From: CAIYZT01 sp031385445
GTDB taxonomy: Bacteria; Pseudomonadota; Alphaproteobacteria; Rhodobacterales; Rhodobacteraceae
Assembly (NCBI GenBank): GCA_031385445.1
Contig: JANNBM010000056.1
Span: 62,001-126,000, forward strand
Length of the DNA: 64,000 nt
Direction of reading: 5' to 3'
Under the pieces are notes generated by a model. It searched no databases. It was not told the origin of the DNA and was given only the letters and a program-made list of their open reading frames with translations. Both the position numbers and the translations under genes were made by a program. This document shows positions 7,979 to 15,790 of the stretch, in pieces; positions within the stretch are counted from its first letter, which is position 1; every line of letters starts with the position of its first letter.

Positions 7979-8971
7979 TCAAGCAGCCGGATCACCGCTC
8001 GCCACGGCACCTTTGGTTTTCCAGAGCGAAATCACCACACCCGCGCCAAGGATCGCGAAGGTGATCCCGAGGGACAGGGAGGCGGGGAACTTTTCCCAGC
8101 CCATCAGCTCGGCGATGAAGATCTTGGAGCCGATGAAGATCAGCAGCACCGACAACGCATATTTCAGATAGGCAAAGCGGTGCAGAATCGCGGCGAGGGC
8201 GAAGTAAAGCGCGCGCAGGCCAAGGATCGCAAAGATGTTCGAGGTGTAAACGATAAACGGGTCGGTGGTGATGGTGAACACCGCGGGCACCGAATCGACG
8301 GCAAAGATCAGATCGGCGATTTCGATCAGGATCAGCGCGAGGAACAGCGGAGTGGCAAAGGAGGCCAGCTTGCCGGTCTTTGGATCGGTCTGTTTGACGA
8401 AAAATGCCGAGCCATGCAGGTCTTCGGTCACGCGCATCCGACGTTTGAAGAACCGCAGCACCGGGTTCGAGGCGATGTCATGCGGTTTCTCGCCGCTGGA
8501 AAACAGCATCTTCACGCCGGTCAGGATCAGGAAAACCGCAAAGATATACAGAAGCCAGTGGTACTCGGCCACCAGCGTCGCGCCAATTCCGATCATGATC
8601 CCACGCAGCACGATCACCCCAAGGATGCCCCAGAACAGCACGCGGTGCTGGTAAGCGCGGGGGATGGCGAAGAAGGAAAAGATCAGCGCAATGACGAAGA
8701 TATTGTCAAGCGCGAGGGTCTTTTCGACGACAAACGCAGTCAGATATTGCGCCGTGGCGGTGGCATCCATCTGCCACCAGATGAACCCCGAAAACCCAAG
8801 GCCGAGGGCGATGTAAAGGGCGGAAAGGCGCAGGCTTTGCGCCACGCCAATCTCGTGGTTGCCTTTGTTCAAAAGGCCAAGGTCAAGGGCCAGCAGGGCC
8901 AGAACCGTGCCGATAAAGGTGAACCACATCCAGACGGGTGTGCCAAGAAACAGGGTTAGTAGAAAATCCAA
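7979..8971 (-). CDS. TerC-family integral membrane protein (Alx/MeeY-like)
   Basis: A 330-residue polytopic protein with about nine membrane helices. Conserved acidic residues lie in membrane segments: LALDLGLLNKG, LALDNIFVIALIF, EIADLIFAVDSVPAVF. These match the TerC family, whose bacterial Alx/MeeY members export manganese or load it onto exoenzymes. The start codon is TTG (8969-8971) supported by GGAGG six nt upstream; no ATG at the right place exists. The leader of about 254 nt contains a strong palindrome. I looked for the manganese riboswitch core (yybP-ykoY) in the leader and did not find it. Confidence 0.88.
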   Translation of the reverse strand: MDFLLTLFLGTPVWMWFTFIGTVLALLALDLGLLNKGNHEIGVAQSLRLSALYIALGLGFSGFIWWQMDATATAQYLTAFVVEKTLALDNIFVIALIFSFFAIPRAYQHRVLFWGILGVIVLRGIMIGIGATLVAEYHWLLYIFAVFLILTGVKMLFSSGEKPHDIASNPVLRFFKRRMRVTEDLHGSAFFVKQTDPKTGKLASFATPLFLALILIEIADLIFAVDSVPAVFTITTDPFIVYTSNIFAILGLRALYFALAAILHRFAYLKYALSVLLIFIGSKIFIAELMGWEKFPASLSLGITFAILGAGVVISLWKTKGAVASGDPAA

Positions 8972-9028
8972 TGTCGCCTCCGGGTGTTACGGGATACGGC
9001 TTGGGAAGGCTGGCAGGTCACCGGGCCG

Positions 9029-9046
9029 ACCCGAGCGCGCTCGGGT
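9029..9046. promoter_or_regulatory. 18-bp perfect palindrome in the terC leader
   Basis: ACCCGAGCGCGCTCGGGT is a perfect palindrome about 58 nt upstream of the TTG start of terC. As RNA it forms a stem with a CGCG-type loop. A smaller inverted repeat, TGTTCA-N5-TGAACA, lies at 9065-9081. Together they suggest a structured leader or operator in the 254-nt gap, which otherwise holds no gene that I can support. Confidence 0.45.
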
Positions 9047-9225
9047 GCAGTCCGACATCACGGCTGTTCACAAGATGAACATGCCGCCAGAGGGGCCCGG
9101 CCTGCGTGTGCGATATGTGGGGCGACGTGCGGGGATTCAAGGGGCGTGGGCGCTGCAAATTGTTGCGCATCGTCCCGAATTTGCGCACAAGGCCGCCGAC
9201 ATGCCATGAAAACCGCAAAGGCTCC

Positions 9226-9957
9226 CTAAACCCCCAAAACCAGCGCCAGACGCGCGCGGGCTTCGGGCAAGGGGCGACCTTGCAAGATCGGTTCGAGCCC
9301 AAGGTTCAGGAAATGGCCGGTCAGACGCAGGGCGCTCGCCATCTCTTCGCCGTCCAGCGCCTCGCCCCGGTTGCCTTGCGGCAGCAAGAATCGCGGCAAG
9401 GGCAACAGGCGCGGGGCAAAATCGTCAGCGCCTGCACGGCTGACCGCGCGGCCGGTGCGGGGCGAGACATAGGCAAGGTCATCGCGGCTGCCGGTCACAG
9501 CGCAGCAGGTCAGATCAAGCGCAAAGCCCAGTTCCTGCAGCAGCGCAAGCTCCCACCTTGGGTAATCGGCCGGCCAGCCGGGGGCCCCTGATTCGATCTG
9601 GTCCAGAAGCGTGGTCGTGGCGGTATAAAGCGCGGGATGCGACTCGCGTTCGGGCAGGGCCAGATGCAGCAGCGCACAGACGGCGTTCAGCGCCTCCAGA
9701 CCGGCGCGGTTCGCCATCAGGGCAGCGCGGGAATGGATGGGTTCCAGCGCAAAGCTGCCAAGATGGTCTTGCAGTCGCGCCCGCCACGCCAACGCAACCT
9801 GCGTTCCGGGCTGCAAAAACGCCGCCTTCTTGCGCGAGGTGCCGCCGCGCACCACTCCGCTGTGGCGACCATGCTGCGCGGTAAACGCCTCAACAATCGC
9901 CGAGGTTTCGCCATGCGGGCGCACCGAAATCACAATGCCTTCGTCCTGCCAATCCAT
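9226..9957 (-). CDS. recO: DNA repair protein RecO
   Basis: RecO helps load RecA on SSB-coated gaps in the RecF pathway. The 243-residue protein begins MDWQDEGIVISVRPHGETSAIVEAF, the typical OB-fold opening of RecO, followed by the HGRHSGVVRGG segment and a helical C-terminal half. The zinc-finger cysteines of some RecO proteins are reduced here to a CC pair near LDLTCCAVTG. The start is ATG at 9955-9957; further upstream in-frame residues are not family-like. It is the last member of the era-recO group, separated from DUF1491 by an oppositely oriented membrane-protein gene. Confidence 0.92.
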   Translation of the reverse strand: MDWQDEGIVISVRPHGETSAIVEAFTAQHGRHSGVVRGGTSRKKAAFLQPGTQVALAWRARLQDHLGSFALEPIHSRAALMANRAGLEALNAVCALLHLALPERESHPALYTATTTLLDQIESGAPGWPADYPRWELALLQELGFALDLTCCAVTGSRDDLAYVSPRTGRAVSRAGADDFAPRLLPLPRFLLPQGNRGEALDGEEMASALRLTGHFLNLGLEPILQGRPLPEARARLALVLGV

Positions 9958-10029
9958 GCCCCTGTCTATCAGGGCCGGGGGGGCAAGGAAACGGTTGCCA
10001 TTGCCCCCGGTTTTGGGCAGCATTCCGGC

Positions 10030-10629
10030 ATGACCCAGTCCCGTGCCTCCGCCCTTGTCCTGTGCCTGATCGTGGCCACCGCCCTGATCGGCCAATTCAT
10101 CCTGAACGGCGCTTTGCCAGAGCTGCAGAACTGGGGGCTGCGGGTCTGGGGTTTGATGCGCTATTTCACCATTTTGACCAATGGCTTGGTGGGGGTGCTG
10201 TTGGCGCGCCATGTGTTTGGTGCCAAAGACCACGCCGATTGGCTGATGACGGCCACCCTAAGCATCGCCTTGGTGGGGCTGATCTATCAGACGTTGCTGG
10301 TGCCAGAGGTGCCGCTGACCGGGCCGGGCTGGTGGACGGACTTTGCCTTTCATGCCGCAGTTCCGGTGCTTACGGTGATGTGGTGGCTGGCTTATGCTCC
10401 AAAACCGCAAACCCTGAAGGCGCTGCCCAAATGGCTGATCTGGCCCGCCGGATACTGCCTTTATGCCCTGATCCGGGGCGGATTTGACGGGCGCTATCCC
10501 TATTTCTTTCTGGATGCCGGAACCTTTGGCATGGCGCGTATCGCGATGAACTGCCTTGGGTTTCTGGCGGTCTTTGCGCTGGCCGGTGCGGGTTTGTGGG
10601 CTTTGGGCCGAATCCGGGCGCGCGTTTAA
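10030..10629 (+). CDS. Pr6Pr family membrane protein
   Basis: A 199-residue protein with six predicted membrane helices, beginning MTQSRASALVLCLIVATALIG. The segments MRYFTILTNGLVGVL, FAFHAAVPVLTVMWWL and GYCLYALIRGGFDGRYPYFFLD fit the Pr6Pr (FAR-17a/AIG1-like) family found in many bacteria; the biochemical role is unknown. It is a plus-strand insertion inside the minus-strand recO-era block. It starts 72 nt from the divergent recO start, and its stop interlocks with that of DUF1491 through a shared TTAA at 10626-10629. Confidence 0.8.
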   Translation: MTQSRASALVLCLIVATALIGQFILNGALPELQNWGLRVWGLMRYFTILTNGLVGVLLARHVFGAKDHADWLMTATLSIALVGLIYQTLLVPEVPLTGPGWWTDFAFHAAVPVLTVMWWLAYAPKPQTLKALPKWLIWPAGYCLYALIRGGFDGRYPYFFLDAGTFGMARIAMNCLGFLAVFALAGAGLWALGRIRARV

Positions 10630-10961
10630 GACGCCAACCCGTCTTGCTCCAGCAAAGTGCGGCCCCTGCGGTCTTCCAACTCCAGCACCCACAGGTCGCG
10701 GTCGCGCAGGCGTTCGCGGGCCAGAACCGCATCGACATCGCGCTCGAAGCCACTGGCCAAAGCAATCCACACCCGCGATCCGCTGGCCAGATCAAAGCTG
10801 CGTTGAAAGGCCTGTGCCTGCCCATCCAGCGTGGCCACTTTTACAACCACCGCTCCCGCCGTCTCGTCACCCCGAGCGGTCACGTAAACCGCAATACCGG
10901 CCAGCCGCAGCCGGTTCAGATAGGCCGAAACCCACAGTCCGCTGGCCAGCCGCGCGCTCAT
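10626..10961 (-). CDS. DUF1491 family protein
   Basis: A 111-residue protein matching DUF1491, a small alphaproteobacterial family usually found next to era. It starts SARLASGLWVSAYLNRLRLAGI and contains the conserved RSFDLASGSRVWIAL and DRDLWVLELEDRRGRTLLE segments. No catalytic residues or membrane helices are evident, so the protein is probably a cytosolic factor of unknown function. It follows era by 48 nt on the same strand and is probably co-transcribed with it. Confidence 0.85.
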   Translation of the reverse strand: MSARLASGLWVSAYLNRLRLAGIAVYVTARGDETAGAVVVKVATLDGQAQAFQRSFDLASGSRVWIALASGFERDVDAVLARERLRDRDLWVLELEDRRGRTLLEQDGLAS

Positions 10962-11009
10962 CTGACCCCTTCATCTTGGCCCGAATATCCTCGCCGAAGG
11001 CCTCTGGCC

Positions 11010-11927
11010 TCAGGCATCGCCATCTTTGAAATCCAGCCCCATCTCGGAATAGCGTTCCGGCTCTTCCAGCCAGTTCGCCCGCACCTTGACCTGCAGGAAA
11101 AGATGCACCGTGCGCCCCAGAAACTCGGAAATTTCCGCGCGCGAGGCCGATCCGATCTGCTTGATCGTCTCGCCCTTTGACCCCAGCAAGATCCCCTTAT
11201 GCCCGTCCCGCGCGACATAGATGATCTGGTCGATCCGCGTGGTGCCGTCGGCCTTGTCTTCCCATTTTTCGGTTTCCACGGTCAACTGATAGGGCAGCTC
11301 TTCATGCAGCCGCAGGGTCAGCTTTTCGCGGGTCATCTCGGCCGCGATCATGCGCATCGGCAGATCGGCGATCTGATCTTCGGGGTAATACCACGGGCCC
11401 GCCGGAATCTGGTCGGCCAACCATTCGCGCAAGTCTTTGACACCATAGCCCTTTTCAGCGCTGATCATGAAGGTTTTGGCAAAGGGAAAGGCCGCGTTGC
11501 AGGCTTCGGCCAGCTCCAGCAAGGTTTCGGCCTTGACCCGGTCGATCTTGTTGATGGCAAGCGCCACCGGCTTGCCCTTGGGCATCTCGTCCGCGATGCG
11601 CCCGATGATCGCCTCAACGCCCTCGGTAATCCCGCGCGTCGCCTCGATCAGCAGCACCACAACATCCGCGTCCGATGCCCCGCCCCAGGCCGCCTTGACC
11701 ATGGATCGGTCAAGCCTGCGGCGCGGGCGGAAAATGCCGGGGGTGTCGACAAAGACGATCTGCGAGACGCCTTCCATACACACCCCGCGGATGCGGGCAC
11801 GCGTGGTTTGCACCTTATGCGTCACGATCGACACCTTGGCCCCGACCATCCGGTTCAAAAGCGTCGATTTGCCGGCATTCGGCTCGCCGATCAGGGCGAC
11901 GAACCCGGCGCGTTTGTCTGTTTCCAT
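11010..11927 (-). CDS. era: GTPase Era
   Basis: Era binds the 3-prime end of 16S rRNA and assists 30S ribosome assembly. The 305-residue protein has the G1 motif GEPNAGKST (residues 14-22), G3 DTPG, G4 NKID and a C-terminal KH RNA-binding domain (GHKGILLGSKGETIKQIG). The start METDKRAGF is placed at 11927, since GAGGG lies immediately upstream; a longer frame begins seven codons earlier. It normally follows rnc directly in this group; here a plus-strand thermonuclease gene lies between the two. Confidence 0.96.
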   Translation of the reverse strand: METDKRAGFVALIGEPNAGKSTLLNRMVGAKVSIVTHKVQTTRARIRGVCMEGVSQIVFVDTPGIFRPRRRLDRSMVKAAWGGASDADVVVLLIEATRGITEGVEAIIGRIADEMPKGKPVALAINKIDRVKAETLLELAEACNAAFPFAKTFMISAEKGYGVKDLREWLADQIPAGPWYYPEDQIADLPMRMIAAEMTREKLTLRLHEELPYQLTVETEKWEDKADGTTRIDQIIYVARDGHKGILLGSKGETIKQIGSASRAEISEFLGRTVHLFLQVKVRANWLEEPERYSEMGLDFKDGDA

Positions 11928-12029
11928 GGAACCCTCGTGGTGTGACAAGCTGGCCGCTTATTCCAAATTGAATTGAAAGGCCAGTTTCACTTTCGAAAAC
12001 GGTTGCAACGGCGCTTATCATCAAGAATT

Positions 12030-12620
12030 ATGGAGCGCTTGAAACCTGTGATTGGAACAAACTTGGGAATATTCCGCTTGCTTTTCCGTTTGCTCATTTC
12101 CGACAAGCCTAGGAATGCCCGATACCACTATTCGCCACCGCCAAGGGCGGCCTCAGGAGACACAAACCGAAAAATCGCTATGCACCTATCGCGCAGCGAA
12201 GTAGCCAAAGTCGAGGAAGAGACAGGAGCCTCAATGACAGGCGCGTGTTGGGTTATCGATGGCGACACAATTGACATTGGCGGAAAGCGAATCAGGCTTG
12301 CCGGGATCGATGCACCTGAGATGGACGACCCTTACGGAAGAACTGCGAAATATGCTTTAATTCAACTTTGCAAGGGTGAGATGATTACTGCCGTCTTCGA
12401 AGGCAGCTCCAGCTACGGACGTAATACGGCCACGTGCTATTTGCCTGACGGGCGCGATTTGGCTGGAGAGTTGGTAAAGGTCGGGTTGGCAATAGACTGG
12501 CCAAAGTACTCCGGAGGAAAATATAGCGAATTTGAAGTCGTGGGCGTCCGAAAGAAGCTCTGGCGCTGCGATGCGCGTCAAAAAGGGCGAATGCCACAAC
12601 TAAGGCCGGGCCAGGACTAG
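12030..12620 (+). CDS. Thermonuclease (SNase-like) family protein
   Basis: A 196-residue protein with a staphylococcal nuclease fold. The catalytic region reads VIDGDTIDIGGKRIRLAGIDAPEM, which supplies the calcium Asp, the catalytic Arg and Glu, and YGRNTATCYLPDGRD supplies the second Arg. The preceding basic and hydrophobic segment (FRLLFRLLISDKP) may tether it to the membrane. The start is set at 12030 because the segment from MERLKP on looks conserved; a start at 12180 is an alternative. Base composition looks less GC-rich than its neighbours. It interrupts the era-rnc order on the opposite strand, and its TAG shares CTAG with the rnc stop. Confidence 0.8.
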   Translation: MERLKPVIGTNLGIFRLLFRLLISDKPRNARYHYSPPPRAASGDTNRKIAMHLSRSEVAKVEEETGASMTGACWVIDGDTIDIGGKRIRLAGIDAPEMDDPYGRTAKYALIQLCKGEMITAVFEGSSSYGRNTATCYLPDGRDLAGELVKVGLAIDWPKYSGGKYSEFEVVGVRKKLWRCDARQKGRMPQLRPGQD

Positions 12621-13303
12621 GGATTGTCTTCCAACCGGGCCAACAGGGCCCGGGCCGCGGCTTGTTCGGCCACGCGTTTCGATCCGGCGCGCGCGGATTC
12701 CGCCACGCCATTCTCCAGTTGCACCGTCACGGTGAACATCGGTTGGTGGTCCGGCCCGTCACGGCCGGTTTCGGTATAGGTGGGCAGGGCCATGCCGCGC
12801 GCTTGCGCCCATTCCTGCAGGCTGGTCTTGGCATCGCGGGCGTCCTGTTCGACCGCGCCGATCCGGGACGCCCAAAGCCGCAGCACCAGCGCTTTGGCGG
12901 CATCGAACCCGGCGTCCAGATAGATGGCGGCGATCAAAGCCTCCATCGCGTCGCCCAGCAGCGCCTCTTTGCGCCGCCCGCCGGACATCATTTCAGAGCG
13001 GCCCAGCTTCAACACCTCGCCCAGCCCGATATCGCGGGCCACCTCGGCGCAGGTTTCCTTGCGCACCAGCGCGTTGAACCGGGGGGCAAGCAGGCCCTCG
13101 GCGGCCTTGTCATCCGCCGACAGCAGCGCCTCGGCCATCACAAGGCCCAGCACCCGGTCACCCAGAAATTCCAGCCGCTGATTGTCGGGCCGCGTCGCCG
13201 AGGAGATCGACGCATGCGTCACTGCGCGCAGCAGCAGCTCGGGCTGGCGAAACTGGTGCCCGATTTGGCCTTGAAAGGCGAGAAGATCGGCGGAAAGCTT
13301 CAA
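12617..13303 (-). CDS. rnc: Ribonuclease III
   Basis: RNase III cuts double-stranded RNA in rRNA and mRNA maturation. The 228-residue protein has the signature QRLEFLGDRVLGL (Glu45, Asp49), the second acidic pair in GDAMEALIAAIYLD (Asp118, Glu121) and a C-terminal dsRNA-binding domain (about 156-224). The start ATG overlaps the end of lepB by four nt, so the two are translationally coupled, as in many proteobacteria. Confidence 0.96.
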   Translation of the reverse strand: MKLSADLLAFQGQIGHQFRQPELLLRAVTHASISSATRPDNQRLEFLGDRVLGLVMAEALLSADDKAAEGLLAPRFNALVRKETCAEVARDIGLGEVLKLGRSEMMSGGRRKEALLGDAMEALIAAIYLDAGFDAAKALVLRLWASRIGAVEQDARDAKTSLQEWAQARGMALPTYTETGRDGPDHQPMFTVTVQLENGVAESARAGSKRVAEQAAARALLARLEDNP

Positions 13304-14076
13304 TCCACCGCCTTGAAAAAGCGATCGCTGCGCCAGGTCCAGAAATACCAGATCCGGTCCCCGGCGGAAGAGAAGATGATCCGCTCGGCCCGGCCGATCA
13401 GGTTTTCATAAGGCACAAACCCGACGCCCCCAGCGGTTTGGGCAAAACGGCTGTCCAGCGAGTTGTCGCGGTTGTCACCCATGAAGAAAAACATGCCCTC
13501 GGGCACGGTGATGGCATCTGTCGTATCGCCCGGCCTGCCCTGTGATACATTCAGCACCGGATGCGAAACGCCGTTTGGCAAGGTTTCAATGGCGCGCTCG
13601 TTTACGCATGTCTCGCCCAAAACCGCTTGATTGCTGCACAGGGGCAGGCTTTGCATCGGGCCTTGCTTTTCAAAGATTTCCGTAAACTGGCCATCGGCAA
13701 CCTGCGGCGCGACCGCGCCGTTGATATAAAGCAGGCCGTCCTTCATCTGCACCACATCACCGGGCAGGCCGACGAGGCGTTTGACAAGATCGTCGCCTTT
13801 GGCCGGGTGACGGAACACCACCACATCGCCGCGCTCTGGCTCTGATCCAAACAGGCGGCCAGAAATCGGGCAGATCGAGAAGGGGCAGGATACGGCGGAA
13901 TAGCCATAGGCCATCTTGTTGATGAAAACGTAATCGCCAACCAGCAGGGTTTCCTTCATCGATCCCGAGGGGATCCAGAAGGGTTGAAAGAACAAGGTGC
14001 GGAACAGCCCGGCAATCAACAGCGCCCAGAACACCGTTCTGATCGTCTCGCCAATGCCACCTTCGGATTTCGCCAT
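13300..14076 (-). CDS. lepB: Signal peptidase I
   Basis: LepB removes signal peptides from exported proteins at the outer face of the inner membrane. The 258-residue protein has one N-terminal membrane anchor (about 14-35), the catalytic serine in PSGSMKETL (Ser39), the catalytic lysine in DDLVKRLVGLPGD (Lys99) and the late MGDNRDNSLDSR box. It lies between acpS and rnc in the standard alphaproteobacterial order and overlaps rnc by four nt. Confidence 0.96.
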   Translation of the reverse strand: MAKSEGGIGETIRTVFWALLIAGLFRTLFFQPFWIPSGSMKETLLVGDYVFINKMAYGYSAVSCPFSICPISGRLFGSEPERGDVVVFRHPAKGDDLVKRLVGLPGDVVQMKDGLLYINGAVAPQVADGQFTEIFEKQGPMQSLPLCSNQAVLGETCVNERAIETLPNGVSHPVLNVSQGRPGDTTDAITVPEGMFFFMGDNRDNSLDSRFAQTAGGVGFVPYENLIGRAERIIFSSAGDRIWYFWTWRSDRFFKAVD

Positions 14077-14104
14077 GTCTGATCGCCCTTTACTTGCCCG
14101 CGGG

Positions 14105-14554
14105 CTACATGCGCGCGGGCGGGTGCGGAGTCAAGGTGGGCGGCGGCGGATCGCCCAAGGCGCGCGCCTCGATCACGACAAAGGCCTGCGCCCAGGGGTG
14201 ATCGTCGGTCAGTGTGACATGGACGACGGCGCCATAGCCCGCAGGCGTCATTGCGGCGAGGCGGTCGGCGGCCCAGCCCGTCAGGTGCATGACCGGCTGG
14301 CCCGAAGGCAGGTTCGACACCGCCATGTCTTTCCACGCGATACCCATACGCAGCCCGGTGCCCAGCGCCTTGGAACACGCCTCTTTCGCGGCCCAGCGCT
14401 TGGCATAGGTGGCGGCAACGGCCATGGGGCGGCTCTCGGCTTTTGCCTGCTCTGGGTCGGTAAAAACGCGGTTGCGAAAGCGGTCACCGTGGCGGGTCAA
14501 CACCGCTTCGATTCTGTCAATATTCGCAAGGTCAGTGCCGATGCCAAGGATCAT
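14105..14554 (-). CDS. acpS: Holo-[acyl-carrier-protein] synthase
   Basis: AcpS transfers the 4-phosphopantetheine arm from CoA to apo-ACP. The 149-residue protein begins MILGIGTDLANIDRIE (magnesium ligand Asp8) and has the second signature RWAAKEACSKALGTG (Glu58). The C-terminus is slightly longer than usual, with a Pro-rich tail. ATG at 14554 is preferred over a TTG four codons earlier. It sits between the broken small membrane gene and lepB, 28 nt from the latter. Confidence 0.94.
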   Translation of the reverse strand: MILGIGTDLANIDRIEAVLTRHGDRFRNRVFTDPEQAKAESRPMAVAATYAKRWAAKEACSKALGTGLRMGIAWKDMAVSNLPSGQPVMHLTGWAADRLAAMTPAGYGAVVHVTLTDDHPWAQAFVVIEARALGDPPPPTLTPHPPARM

Positions 14555-14632
14555 GGGGGCCCGCAAGAATGCTGTGATGTTCTAGCTGCCAGCAAAACCT
14601 GCCAAAGTAAATCGCGTCCCACCTGAGGGCTG

Positions 14633-14911
14633 TTAAGCCAGCCGCCTGGCCGCGCGCCCGGGCAACAGCAGGACCAGCGCCATCAGGCCCGCAAAGGGGT
14701 TGCGCAGCGGCCCGATCAAAAGCGGCCAGCCCCGGCTTTCATGCGTGGCGGCGCGGAACGCTGCGATGATCTGAAGGACGCCGAAGACCGCAAGCCTCCA
14801 CCTCGCGAAACGTTCGAGGGTCAAAGAGGCCGGGAAGGGACGCATCAGGGTCAGAATCCCTCAGAGGGCCGAAAGCAGGCCCAGGACGACCCGTCAGGTT
14901 GCGTATGTCAT
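14633..14911 (-). pseudogene. Small membrane-protein gene with two in-frame TGA codons
   Basis: A good ribosome site (AAGGA) precedes an ATG at 14909-14911, but the frame meets TGA at codon 6 (14894-14896) and again at codon 17 (14861-14863), then runs open to a TAA at 14633. Reading past both gives a 92-residue protein with two hydrophobic segments and the motif PLLIGPLRNPFAGLMALVLL. At both sites the TGA would be Trp if it were TGG. A shorter product of 70 residues could start at the Met at 14845, but it lacks the first hydrophobic segment. The gene is co-directional with pdxJ and acpS. I do not recognise the family; a recently inactivated gene is the simplest reading. Confidence 0.5.
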
Positions 14912-15025
14912 CACGGTCTTCCTTCAGTTTGGTGAAATGCTGCAGGCGCGGGCCATTTCATCAGCGGAATGTGGACGATTCTGACCATTACCGGGTGACA
15001 AGCAATCTTGGGCATATCCGCGCGT

Positions 15026-15775
15026 TCAGGCCGGGATGGCGCGAGCAAGGTCCATCCGGCGGCGCATTTCGCAAATCGCGGCTTCCAATCCCAAATAAAC
15101 CGCTTCGCCAATCAGGAAGTGGCCGATATTCAGTTCCGCCAGCTCCGGGATTGCCGCAATCGGCGCGACGTTTTCATAGGTCAGGCCGTGCCCTGCGTGC
15201 ACCTCAAGGCCCAAGGAATGGGCCAGCACCGCACCGCGCCGCAGAGCGGCAAGTTCGGCTTCGGCCTCGTTCATGCGGCCTTCGGCATGCAAATCGGAAT
15301 AGTGGCCAGTGTGCAGTTCCACCACCGCCGCGCCGATGCGGGCACAGGCGCGAATCTGCCGCTCGTCATGCCCGATGAACATCGACACCCGGCAACCCGC
15401 CTCGCGCAGCGGTGCGATATATTGCGCCAACCGGTTTTCATCAACCGCCACGTCAAGACCGCCTTCCGTCGTGCGTTCCTCGCGCTTTTCGGGAACAAAG
15501 CACACGGCATGGGGTTTCAGCCGCAGCACGATGGTGGCCATCTCGTCCGTCGCGGCGCATTCAAAATTCAACGGCACGCCGATCCCGGCCATCAGCGCGT
15601 CCATGTCCGCATCGCGGATGTGCCGACGGTCCTCGCGCAGATGCGCCGTGATGCCGTCGGCGCCCGCCGCTTCGGCCAGAAGGGCGGCGCGCAAGGGGTC
15701 GGGCCAAACCGCGCCCCGCGCGTTGCGCAGGGTGGCCACATGATCGATATTCACCCCAAGGCGGAGTTTTTCCAT
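15026..15775 (-). CDS. pdxJ: Pyridoxine 5-phosphate synthase
   Basis: PdxJ condenses 1-deoxyxylulose 5-phosphate with 3-amino-2-oxopropyl phosphate to make pyridoxine 5-phosphate. The 249-residue TIM-barrel protein starts MEKLRLGVNIDHVATLRNARG, a hallmark of the family, and has the RREDRRHI-type segment LREDRRHIRD, the HTGHYSD motif and the C-terminal LNIGHFLIGEAV phosphate-binding region. It lies between the DUF2062 gene and the TGA-interrupted gene, in the usual place of this cluster. Confidence 0.97.
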   Translation of the reverse strand: MEKLRLGVNIDHVATLRNARGAVWPDPLRAALLAEAAGADGITAHLREDRRHIRDADMDALMAGIGVPLNFECAATDEMATIVLRLKPHAVCFVPEKREERTTEGGLDVAVDENRLAQYIAPLREAGCRVSMFIGHDERQIRACARIGAAVVELHTGHYSDLHAEGRMNEAEAELAALRRGAVLAHSLGLEVHAGHGLTYENVAPIAAIPELAELNIGHFLIGEAVYLGLEAAICEMRRRMDLARAIPA

Positions 15776-15790
15776 GATATCCTCTGAACT

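Noticed and set aside
7493..8959. 488-codon open frame on the plus strand
   Set aside because: Antisense to terC and the XRE gene; the translation is a charged Gln/Gly-rich shadow.
9061..9085. LexA box near terC (GTTC-N7-GAAC)
   Set aside because: The alphaproteobacterial LexA site is a direct GTTC-N7-GTTC repeat, whereas this one is inverted, and terC is not a typical SOS gene.
8972..9225. Manganese riboswitch (yybP-ykoY) upstream of terC
   Set aside because: I looked for the conserved core sequences in the minus-strand leader and could not find them; only palindromes are evident.
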